This document shows positions 1 to 5,388 of a stretch of 6,167 bases of DNA, in pieces; position 1 is the stretch's first letter; each line of letters starts with the position of its first letter. The notes below the pieces were generated by a model. That model was not told the DNA's origin and searched no databases. It saw only the letters and a list, made by a program, of their open reading frames with translations. The stretch spans positions 7,724 to 13,890 of the forward strand of contig MGLU01000086.1 of assembly GCA_001796155.1 (NCBI GenBank). The letters are read 5' to 3'. The translations under genes were made by a program, and so were the position numbers. This DNA comes from Chlamydiae bacterium RIFCSPHIGHO2_12_FULL_27_8 (GTDB lineage: Bacteria; Chlamydiota; Chlamydiia; Chlamydiales; SM23-39).

Positions 1-670
1 CTATTATTCTCATTCCTGTTGTCATTATTTTTTCAGGGGATATTTTTTTGCCTTCAATTAAAGTATTTTTAACAGGCCATTTTTGAAGCATTTTAATTTC
101 CACTTCATTTCCATTCTCATCTTTAGCTTTTGCAATAACATCTTCAATAGTATAAAAACCTTCTTTTGCAAGATAAGTTAAAATAAAAGATCTTCTATAT
201 TTGAAAGGAAACATTATTTTATGATTAAAATGTCCTTCTTTTACCTCTGCTAAAAAATCTCCTCTAATTACTTTATCTCCAACTTTTAATAGAGGCTTAA
301 ATTCCCATTTTTTTTTTCTGTCTAATGCAGGAATATATAAACCCGGTGCTAAAAAATAACCGGCTTTTTCAGCAATTTTTTCCAGCGGATTTTGAAGACC
401 ATCAAAAATAGAAGTTAATAATCCGGGACCTAATTCTGCTTCAAGCAAATGTTTTGAAAATTGAACTTCAGTATTTAATTTAATATCCCTTGTATCTTCA
501 AACACCTGAATCTTTGCAATACTATCTGCTATTTCTATAACCTCTGAAGCAAAGCTTTTTTCGTCAACTTTAACATATGAAACTTCACCCTGTTTGATAC
601 TCCCGGTGAATTCAACATGTATAAGATTTCCAAAAGCTTTTACTACTTTTCCTGTCGCAATATTTCCCAT
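1..670 (-). CDS. atpA: V-type ATP synthase subunit A, N-terminal part (runs off the left edge)
   Basis: This is the catalytic A subunit of a V/A-type ATP synthase, which hydrolyses or makes ATP in the cytoplasmic V1 head. Only the first 223 codons are inside the window. The start is ATG at 668-670, preceded by AGGGA, which overlaps the TAG stop of the upstream gene. Visible are the N-terminal beta-barrel (GNLIHVEF, QGEVSYV), the family signature ELGPGLLTSIFDGLQNPL at about residues 84-101, the A-subunit-specific bulge region (KEGHFNHKIMFPF), and the lead-in to the nucleotide-binding domain (MLQKWPVK, then TTGMRII). The Walker A loop lies beyond the edge. These segments resemble the chlamydial A subunit as I remember it. 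It is the third gene of a minus-strand operon, 7 bases after the DUF2764 gene. The frame holds an A10 run (plus 308-317). The identity is secure. Confidence 0.96.
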   Translation of the reverse strand, partial: MGNIATGKVVKAFGNLIHVEFTGSIKQGEVSYVKVDEKSFASEVIEIADSIAKIQVFEDTRDIKLNTEVQFSKHLLEAELGPGLLTSIFDGLQNPLEKIAEKAGYFLAPGLYIPALDRKKKWEFKPLLKVGDKVIRGDFLAEVKEGHFNHKIMFPFKYRRSFILTYLAKEGFYTIEDVIAKAKDENGNEVEIKMLQKWPVKNTLIEGKKISPEKIMTTGMRII

Positions 671-677
671 TTTTTCC

Positions 678-1445
678 CTATAAACTTTCTATTATTTTTT
701 TACCCTCTTCGAAATCCAACCTATTAAAATCTTCGCTAATCATATGCATAACAGCAAATGATAAAATTTGATCAATTTTAAATATTTTAGTTTCAGCAAA
801 ATGCTCTATTTCATTAAACAAATATTTTAACAATTCATAATTTAATTTTCTTGGATTGGATATATTATTTTCATATATATTCAAAATCTTTTCATCTTCT
901 TTTAAAATTTCAATTTTAGCACTATCTTTTTGAGAGATAAAAAAAATGATCAAATCATCGGTTTTATCTTCAAACTGAAATTCTTTTAAAATATCTCTAT
1001 TTTGTCTTTTTGCTCTTAGAGCGGTTAATACAATATTGGTTCTTCTAATTAGAGAAAAATAAAACGTTAAAAAACCACTTTCATTTTCAAAAACATAGTG
1101 ATAAAAACTTGTCTGTAAAAAAGAAAAATAAAGAACTCTATCCTCTGTTTTTTGATATTTCTCAATAAAATCAAAAACAAAATCAAAAAAATCATCCTTT
1201 GTTAAAAAAATGTTTTCTATTTGTTTTACGTTAAATAATCCCCTTTTATCAATTTTATTATTTTGCCAATAAAGCCTCAAATTTAATAGATCAATATATT
1301 TTCTCAATAAATTTATTTTATTCAAATCTTCTTTTGAAAGGTTCATTTCGCACAAAAGCAAAAATTCTTCAAATGAAATTTCCGGCTTTTTTTTTAAATC
1401 TAAAGAAGGAAGAGATGAACCTAAAAAATAGTAATTATTAAGCAT
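678..1445 (-). CDS. DUF2764 family protein between ATP synthase subunits E and A
   Basis: This 255-residue protein has no signal peptide and is probably soluble. It opens with NNYYFLGSSLPSL followed by PEISFEEFLLLC, the typical start of DUF2764 proteins, which sit between subunits E and A in chlamydial-type V-ATPase operons (the CT309 position in Chlamydia trachomatis). The rest is mainly alpha-helical and rich in Leu, Phe, Lys and Glu. Its ATG lies inside the end of atpE, overlapping by 8 bases, which suggests translational coupling. Its TAG stop is 7 bases before atpA. These operons lack a recognisable subunit C gene, so a role as the C/d-like central-stalk or rotor-coupling subunit is a reasonable inference but not shown. 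An A9 run (plus 1387-1395) encodes part of LKKKPE. I am sure of the family and neighbourhood, not of the function. Confidence 0.85.
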   Translation of the reverse strand: MLNNYYFLGSSLPSLDLKKKPEISFEEFLLLCEMNLSKEDLNKINLLRKYIDLLNLRLYWQNNKIDKRGLFNVKQIENIFLTKDDFFDFVFDFIEKYQKTEDRVLYFSFLQTSFYHYVFENESGFLTFYFSLIRRTNIVLTALRAKRQNRDILKEFQFEDKTDDLIIFFISQKDSAKIEILKEDEKILNIYENNISNPRKLNYELLKYLFNEIEHFAETKIFKIDQILSFAVMHMISEDFNRLDFEEGKKIIESL

Positions 1446-2055
1446 TGAATACTTTCTCTCTAAAATCAGATCTTAAATAATTAGACAATAACTCTTTTAA
1501 AAAATCAGAAGATAAATCAATTGTGAGATTTCTATCTAAAAGTTTTATTTTTACTCCCCCATCAAAATCTCCAACAATTATTTCTTTGTTTTTTAATTTT
1601 TCAAAAGCCTTTTTTAGAATAAAAGAGTTTACTTTTTCTTTATCTGCATTTTTTGAAATATAAACAGTAACATCTGTATCCAAGCCATCTTTTTTAACTG
1701 CATCCAAAATAACTGTAATAATATCAACTATAACATTTGAGTTATTGGATTCATTAATAATTGTTTCATACAAATTTTTAATAAAAAGTTCTTTTTCAAT
1801 TTTATTTTTTAAAAGCTCCAAACCCTGCTTGGTAGCCATATTTAAGGATGAATCAAAAACTTTTTTCTGAAGTTCTAAATCTTTATTAGACTGTTTTAAA
1901 ATTTTATCTTTTTCTTCATTTGCTTTTCTTATTATATTTTCAGCTTCAATTTCAGCATTTTCAATTATCTCTTTCGCCTTTTCTTTTGCAGGATCTAATG
2001 TCTCTTTTTTAATTGCATCACATATCTCTTTAATTTTTTCATTTCCGGTCTTCAT
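1438..2055 (-). CDS. atpE: V-type ATP synthase subunit E (peripheral stalk)
   Basis: Subunit E forms the peripheral stalk that holds the V1 head against the membrane sector. The protein has 205 residues, close to the roughly 208 of the chlamydial protein. It starts KIKEICDAIKKETLDPAKEKA and continues as a long Glu/Lys/Ala-rich helix to about residue 95, the usual N-terminal coiled coil. A compact C-terminal domain follows (GDFDGGVKIKL, LDRNLTIDLSSDFL) and ends YLRSDFREKVFNA. Both ends resemble chlamydial AtpE as I recall it. I chose ATG 2053-2055 because GGGG (2061-2064) lies 5 bases upstream and homology begins there. An in-frame ATG at 2169 would add 38 hydrophobic residues encoded by the AT-rich promoter spacer, which does not fit this soluble family. 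It is the first gene of the operon; its stop overlaps the next start by 8 bases. Confidence 0.95.
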   Translation of the reverse strand: MKTGNEKIKEICDAIKKETLDPAKEKAKEIIENAEIEAENIIRKANEEKDKILKQSNKDLELQKKVFDSSLNMATKQGLELLKNKIEKELFIKNLYETIINESNNSNVIVDIITVILDAVKKDGLDTDVTVYISKNADKEKVNSFILKKAFEKLKNKEIIVGDFDGGVKIKLLDRNLTIDLSSDFLKELLSNYLRSDFREKVFNA

Positions 2056-2193
2056 ACTAACCCCAAAGTTTATATTTATTTTACATGCTTCTAAAATTAA
2101 ACTTAAATAAAATTTTAAAAAAATTTTTAAAAAAAATTCTTTGCACTTAATTTTGAAAAATAAGAACATATCTCAAAAAAATTAGAGGAATTT
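2056..2193. promoter_or_regulatory. Divergent intergenic region, AT-rich with A/T tracts
   Basis: This 138-base spacer separates the minus-strand ATP synthase operon from the plus-strand exported-protein genes, so it must hold at least one start of transcription in each direction. Phased runs of A and T between about 2110 and 2138 suggest intrinsically curved DNA and could act as an upstream element for either promoter. On the plus strand I see no convincing -10/-35 pair; TTGCAC at 2141-2146 is the best -35-like hexamer. AGAGGA (2184-2189) is a clear ribosome binding site for the gene at 2194. Confidence 0.5.
2061..2106 (-). promoter_or_regulatory. Candidate sigma70-type promoter and ribosome binding site for atpE
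   Basis: Read on the minus strand, TTAAGT (2101-2106) and TAAAAT (2078-2083) are separated by 17 bases, a possible -35/-10 pair. GGGG at 2061-2064 is a plausible ribosome binding site 5 bases before the atpE ATG. The -10 matches consensus at five of six positions; the -35 is poor. The region is so AT-rich that such matches arise by chance, so only the position between divergent genes gives it weight. Confidence 0.33.
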
Positions 2194-2406
2194 ATGAAAA
2201 AATTAGTTTTTTCAATAGTCTTACCTATACTGTGTCTATCTTCCATAAATTTAAATGCAAATGATACGTATGTAACTCAAAGAAGAGCAAATGCCGCAAC
2301 AACAAGTTCGTTTAATGCAACTGCAATTTCAATGGCTTTTTGGGGATTGCTTATAGCAGGTGGCATTACTGCAATTTTATTAACGGTAAACACTTCACAC
2401 TCATAA
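2194..2406 (+). CDS. Small exported protein with one C-terminal membrane segment
   Basis: This is a 70-residue hypothetical protein. Residues 1-22 form a signal peptide (Lys-Lys, a hydrophobic core, probably cut after LNA). A short polar stretch of about 25 residues follows (NDTYVTQRRANAATTSSFNAT), then a hydrophobic helix at about residues 48-65 (MAFWGLLIAGGITAILLTV) and the short tail NTSHS. After cleavage this predicts a single-pass protein with a tiny outside part. AGAGGA is well placed before the ATG. The TAA stop shares a base with the next start (TAATG), so the downstream gene is probably translationally coupled. The gene at 3077 has the same layout and may be a distant paralogue, although similarity over such short low-complexity segments proves little. 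I do not recognise the family. Confidence 0.78.
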   Translation: MKKLVFSIVLPILCLSSINLNANDTYVTQRRANAATTSSFNATAISMAFWGLLIAGGITAILLTVNTSHS

Positions 2407-3080
2407 TGAAAAAAGTTCTTTTATTTGTTATTTTAATAACAAATTATTTTTCTTTGACTCCGGTTATAAACGTCCCAAAAAATTGGGATATAGTTAAATT
2501 TAAAGAAGAAAATGAGTACATTTTTGCAGGAATAGTTAAAAAAAGTAAAAACAATTTTAAACCCTCAATTAATATTGCTAGAGAGATTTCATGTCTATCT
2601 TTAGATGAATATGTGAAACTGGCAAAAAATGATCATGAAAATGAAATAAACACTTCATATGACATTTTAGATACACTTGAAATTGATAATACAAAAGCAA
2701 CGATATCACAAATAAACAAAAATTTCGGATCTTTCAATATTAAAATGCTGCAGTTGATTTTAAAAAAAGATGATAATATTTTTGTTATAACAAGTGCATC
2801 TAAAAGTGAAGATTTCTTAAAAAATTACAAAACTTTTTTTGAAGTTTTTTATTCTTTCAAAACAGTTGATGATATACATGTTTTACATAATAATGAATCC
2901 TTAAAACAAAAATTTAACGAACTTATACAAGCAACAGACAAGAATAGCAACACACAATTATTAAAAAATATAAGGAATTTTGAAAAATATATAGATAAAA
3001 ATTTCAAAAATCTTGGAAAATACTTTAAATTTTTAATTATAAAACAGGCAATAGAAGAAATAAACGGACAAAATATATGA
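2406..3080 (+). CDS. Secreted protein resembling the DcrB/PsbP/Mog1 fold group
   Basis: This 224-residue protein starts with a signal peptide (MKKVLLFVILITNYFSLTP). I chose ATG 2406-2408 because it gives that signal peptide and sits at a TAATG junction; an in-frame ATG at 2340 lies inside the previous gene and adds nonsense. The mature part begins VPKNWDIV and runs through KPSINIAREI, LSLDEYVKLAKNDHE, TKATISQIN, KMLQLILKKDDNIFVITSASKSEDF and FFEVFYSFKTV. This order (Pro-x-x-Trp opening, a strand, the Ser-Ile-Asn strand, a helix with EYV, then paired strands and a final Phe-containing helix before SF) is what I expect of DcrB/PsbP/Mog1-like proteins. Residues 160-224 are a Lys/Asn-rich helical tail. 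It has no clear ribosome binding site of its own, fitting coupling. It overlaps the next gene by ATGA. The fold call is inference; the ligand is unknown. Confidence 0.82.
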   Translation: MKKVLLFVILITNYFSLTPVINVPKNWDIVKFKEENEYIFAGIVKKSKNNFKPSINIAREISCLSLDEYVKLAKNDHENEINTSYDILDTLEIDNTKATISQINKNFGSFNIKMLQLILKKDDNIFVITSASKSEDFLKNYKTFFEVFYSFKTVDDIHVLHNNESLKQKFNELIQATDKNSNTQLLKNIRNFEKYIDKNFKNLGKYFKFLIIKQAIEEINGQNI

Positions 3081-3277
3081 AAAAAATAGCTGCATTTTTT
3101 ATTATTATAGGCATGACTTTTACTGCACAGGTAAAAGCTGAACCTGTAGAAGTTCCAAAAGTTGCAAAAGAATCATCAAAAGCTTCTGAAAAATCAAATT
3201 GGCAGCCATGGGCTGTTGGTATTATTACAGTTTTGATTGCAGCAACAGGTATTACAATTGTTGTTGTAAACAAATAA
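3077..3277 (+). CDS. Small exported protein with one C-terminal membrane segment (second copy of the layout)
   Basis: This is a 66-residue hypothetical protein. Residues 1-21 are a signal peptide (MKKIAAFFIIIGMTFTAQVKA), followed by a charged Lys/Glu/Ser stretch (EPVEVPKVAKESSKASEKS). A Trp-flanked hydrophobic helix covers about residues 45-64 (WAVGIITVLIAATGITIVVV), with the two-residue tail NK. It repeats the architecture of the gene at 2194, including an aromatic residue at the helix entry and a Gly-Ile-Thr near its middle. Start and upstream stop overlap as ATGA, and GGA at 3066-3068 is a weak ribosome binding site. It ends the three-gene coupled unit, 63 bases before the barrel gene. I do not recognise the family. 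Confidence 0.78.
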   Translation: MKKIAAFFIIIGMTFTAQVKAEPVEVPKVAKESSKASEKSNWQPWAVGIITVLIAATGITIVVVNK

Positions 3278-3340
3278 AATTACTTTTACTTAAATTGTAA
3301 ATTCTTTAAAATAAGTTTTAAGTTTGCGTTGGGATGTTTT

Positions 3341-4966
3341 ATGTCAAAAAAAATTTTTATTTCCTTATTATTAACAACTAATTTTATCTTTGCAGAAGAA
3401 GGTTTTGACCCTATTACCACAGACAGTGAACCGATTATCGAAGTTATGGAGTCAAAAAAAGAAGCAGAAAGTGAAATTGTTTTAAATGATTTTGATCCCC
3501 CCCCACCTGTTCAGCCTACTTTAAAAAATGAAACTTTTCCTTTAAATACAACATTTGGATACAGCCTTGAAAAAAATAATGGTGAATATTTTGTAGAGAC
3601 TCAAGGGGAAGATATTTTAAATAAATCATTAGATCGTAAATTAAATTTTTTAATTAGACTTCCTGTATATCAACCTGACAAATCAAACAAATTCAATGGA
3701 TACCCTGATAAATTTTATTTGAATTTTTTAGATCCTTTTTTCAAATTCACTATAGGTGACGGCAAATATACTCTTTCAGATTTATTGATGAAAAACAATA
3801 AAGCTAGAGGAACATCTTTAAGTATAAATCCAAGTGAATATATAGGACTTAAAACTCAATATACTCTTTCAACTAAAGATTTTCCAAGGAACGATTTCGG
3901 CTTTTCAATTTTATTAAATCCAATTAGTTTTTTAAACTTGAATGCCAATTTTTTATATAGCGATTTTTTAAATAAAAATTATAAAAATTTACCTAATAAA
4001 AATTTAACATATTCTTTTAAGACCGGTTTGGATTTTGAAGATACAAAATTAGCTTTAGAAGCTGCAGCAACAAATAATATATCTTTTGAAAATTCAGGGT
4101 TTTTTGCAACTTTCAAAACAAAATTCAAAAAACTTTCTTACAATTCAAATTTTATTTTAGCTAATAGAAATTTTGTTGGTCATTACAATAATTTAAAAGA
4201 AAGCAAAAACAATCTTCAATTTGATTTTACAGAATTTGCATTAACATTAGAGCAGGATAGAAAAAAGAATAATATTGACAGAAATACTTTTGAAGAAAAA
4301 GCTGAAAGAATTGTAAAAAACAGTGCTATTATCAAATACCCTGCATTAAAAGATATTGATATGTTTTTGACATTTCGAAATCTAAATTCTAAAAATGTTT
4401 TAAATTTAGATGGTTTTTATGCAAACACTATAAAACTATCATCAAAATCTAAATTCACAAATTATTCCTTTGAAAATGGTTTGGAGTTTGGAAAATATCA
4501 CAGTAAAATAGAAGATTATAAATCTCGCAATATAAAAAGTTTGGAAGTAATTTTTAATTATGACATAGAAAAAGATAGCGTTTTTTCACTTTATACAAAG
4601 CTTGGAAATATTCTTCTTGAAAATATTTATATCAATTCTTATGCATTTGGAAGTAATTTTTCAACTAAGATAAAAGACAGACTTGATTTTATAATCGCTT
4701 ACGAATATTCGCTTCATCATAGAAAAAGTGATAGAGAACTACCTGCAAAAACATTATTAAACTGGGACAATCACTATTTCAAAGAAGATCTGAAATATAC
4801 TTTTGATAACGATCATTCAATTATTCTCTCTTCGAGAATTAACAAACCTTTATCTGATAAAAAAGAAAAAGAATTTTTATTAACTTATACAATTCCATTT
4901 GAAGTGGTAAGTATAAATAGAGGGCTTGCTAGAATAAGAAATACAATAGTTAATACTCTTAATTGA
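3341..4966 (+). CDS. Probable outer-membrane beta-barrel protein with a poly-C tract, 3' end at a mobile-element boundary
   Basis: This 541-residue protein starts with a signal peptide (MSKKIFISLLLTTNFIFA, cut before EEGF). I chose ATG 3341-3343, with GGGA six bases upstream, over an in-frame TTG at 3329 that would add four residues before the signal. Residues 19-60 are acidic and disordered and end in DPPPPVQP. The rest alternates polar and hydrophobic residues with many aromatic and Asn/Lys-rich turns (GYSLEKNNGEYFVE, KLSYNSNFILANRNFVGHY, LDFIIAYEYSLHH, EKEFLLTYTIPFEV), typical of a transmembrane beta barrel. There is no conserved domain I can name. The C8 run at 3497-3504 encodes Pro53 to Pro55 and part of Pro56. 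The stop codon falls in the first bases of the element at 4964, and the protein does not end in the aromatic residue usual for barrels, so the last strand may be lost. The preceding 63-base gap may hold its promoter. Confidence 0.8.
   Translation: MSKKIFISLLLTTNFIFAEEGFDPITTDSEPIIEVMESKKEAESEIVLNDFDPPPPVQPTLKNETFPLNTTFGYSLEKNNGEYFVETQGEDILNKSLDRKLNFLIRLPVYQPDKSNKFNGYPDKFYLNFLDPFFKFTIGDGKYTLSDLLMKNNKARGTSLSINPSEYIGLKTQYTLSTKDFPRNDFGFSILLNPISFLNLNANFLYSDFLNKNYKNLPNKNLTYSFKTGLDFEDTKLALEAAATNNISFENSGFFATFKTKFKKLSYNSNFILANRNFVGHYNNLKESKNNLQFDFTEFALTLEQDRKKNNIDRNTFEEKAERIVKNSAIIKYPALKDIDMFLTFRNLNSKNVLNLDGFYANTIKLSSKSKFTNYSFENGLEFGKYHSKIEDYKSRNIKSLEVIFNYDIEKDSVFSLYTKLGNILLENIYINSYAFGSNFSTKIKDRLDFIIAYEYSLHHRKSDRELPAKTLLNWDNHYFKEDLKYTFDNDHSIILSSRINKPLSDKKEKEFLLTYTIPFEVVSINRGLARIRNTIVNTLN
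3497..3504 (+). repeat. C8 homopolymer tract in the barrel gene
   Basis: Eight consecutive C residues lie in the reading frame, in otherwise very AT-rich DNA. With seven C's the frame meets TAA at 3522-3524; with nine it meets TGA at 3529-3531. A one-base slip in either direction would therefore truncate the protein at about 60 residues, shortly after the signal peptide. Poly-C or poly-G tracts of this size near the 5' end of surface-protein genes are classic slipped-strand phase-variation sites, including in chlamydial pmp genes. Confidence 0.9.
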
Positions 4967-4968
4967 CA

Positions 4969-5072
4969 TGCTCCCACGGCTAAATCAGACCGTTACCTTA
5001 GAAGCTTTATGCTTGTTGCAGCCATTGCTTTTTCGGTTTTACACAATCTCCACAGACTTAACATCCCAAGTG
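4969..5072 (-). ncRNA. Possible orphan omega-RNA (TnpB guide RNA) scaffold
   Basis: In TnpB-type IS elements the guide RNA covers the 3' end of tnpB and the right end of the element, and its guide is the flanking host sequence. If the orientation given for the element is right, this stretch is the corresponding scaffold, preserved although the protein gene is gone. The guide would then be antisense to the last codons of the barrel gene. I see no direct evidence of transcription. Confidence 0.25.
4976..4993. repeat. Subterminal hairpin of the element, left boundary side
   Basis: ACGGCT and AGACCGT form a six-pair stem with one bulged A around a five-base loop (AAATC). Imperfect, bulged subterminal hairpins are the structures that TnpA of IS200/IS605 elements recognises. 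The outer CCC of the left arm (4973-4975) no longer has a partner, which suggests decay from a longer stem of the common CCCACGGCTAAAGCCGTGGG kind. Confidence 0.55.
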
Positions 5073-5084
5073 CCCATCGTTTAG

Positions 5085-5130
5085 ATCTTAAAAGTTTTAA
5101 ACATATCAACATGTTTAAAACTTTTAAGAT
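5085..5130. repeat. Perfect 20-bp inverted repeat with a 6-base loop
   Basis: The left arm 5085-5104 (ATCTTAAAAG...AAACAT) is the exact reverse complement of the right arm 5111-5130, with ATCAAC as the loop. There is no mismatch in 20 pairs, although the surrounding element is decayed. Neither side is followed by a T-run in the reading direction, so it is not a standard intrinsic terminator, though a stem this long between two convergent genes could still slow polymerase or protect 3' ends. It sits where the lost transposase gene body would be. Confidence 0.95.
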
Positions 5131-5154
5131 AAGAAAAAAAAGACGCTTTCATCC

Positions 5155-5170
5155 CACGATTGAAACCGTG
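5155..5170. repeat. Subterminal hairpin of the element, right boundary side
   Basis: CACG and CGTG pair around ATTGAAAC, and the stem can extend by T-A and G-T pairs to about seven base pairs. It is preceded by CATCCC and followed by TGTTTTCCCGC. The CCCACGATTGAAA-type hairpin is characteristic of IS200/IS605-family left ends. Confidence 0.55.
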
Positions 5171-5211
5171 TGTTTTCCCGCTTACTTGTCATAAAATAAT
5201 AGAGTGCTTAA

Positions 5212-5388
5212 TTAAAAAAACTCTCCAATAAATTTTGATATATATGGAATCATTTCTCTAAAAGCAAAAACACCAAATATAGCAGCTGCAGCACCATTTA
5301 GAGCTGGATTTTTCTTTTTTTTGATTACTCTATACAAATAATAAATAAACAATCCTAATAATATTAAGATATAAATAATTTTATTCAT
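5212..5388 (-). CDS. Tiny membrane protein with two hydrophobic helices
   Basis: This is a 58-residue hypothetical protein. A hydrophobic helix at residues 4-19 (IIYILILLGLFIYYLY) is followed by the basic segment RVIKKKKN, a second Ala-rich hydrophobic segment at about 30-43 (LNGAAAAIFGVFAF), and an amphipathic end (IPYISKFIGEFF). The basic loop suggests a hairpin with both ends outside and the loop in the cytoplasm. I chose ATG 5386-5388: GAGGAG lies about 7 bases upstream, and the upstream in-frame alternative at 5469 is only the Lys/Arg-rich out-of-frame reading of the neighbouring gene. The start lies within the last codons of the 239-residue gene (8-base overlap, ATGAATAA), so the two are very likely co-translated and may work together. 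The family is unknown. Small size makes it slightly uncertain as a gene, but start context and overlap support it. Confidence 0.7.
   Translation of the reverse strand: MNKIIYILILLGLFIYYLYRVIKKKKNPALNGAAAAIFGVFAFREMIPYISKFIGEFF

Larger units (their letters stand above)
4964..5191 (-). mobile_element. Decayed IS200/IS605-family (TnpB-type) element: ends kept, interior deleted
   Basis: This 228-base block contains no credible gene. It is bounded by TGACA at its left end and by the inverted copy at its right end. Next to each boundary is a subterminal imperfect hairpin built from the CCCACGG / CCCACGAT motifs typical of IS200/IS605 ends. On the left, ACGGCT (4976-4981) pairs with AG-CCGT (4987-4993) with one bulged A. 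On the right, CACG (5155-5158) pairs with CGTG (5167-5170). The base composition is richer in G+C than its surroundings. Read on the minus strand, a 12-residue stub, MGTWDVKSVEIV then stop (5039-5077), could be the tail of a TnpB protein (DVKPVE-like endings occur there). I infer a minus-strand element with right end at 4964 and left end at 5191, not mobile by itself. The exact boundaries and the orientation are uncertain. Confidence 0.62.

Noticed and set aside
2056..2169. A 38-residue N-terminal extension of subunit E
   Set aside because: It is encoded by the AT-rich divergent promoter spacer, would add a hydrophobic segment to a soluble stalk protein, and subunit E homology starts just after ATG 2055.
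3037..3273. Minus-strand open frame of 78 codons
   Set aside because: It is antisense to the small exported protein at 3077-3277, which has a proper signal peptide and a coupled start.
3329..3340. TTG start for the barrel protein
   Set aside because: It adds only MGCF before a complete signal peptide that begins at ATG 3341, and GGGA is correctly spaced for the ATG.
5085..5130. The palindrome as a bidirectional intrinsic terminator
   Set aside because: The stem is almost all A-T and neither arm is followed by a U-run in the transcript. On the plus strand an A-run follows instead.
5009..5194. Plus-strand open frame of 61 codons (MLVAAIAFSVLHN...)
   Set aside because: It lies wholly in the decayed insertion element, runs through the palindrome and the terminal hairpin, and has no ribosome binding site. 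It is explained by element ends, not by a protein.
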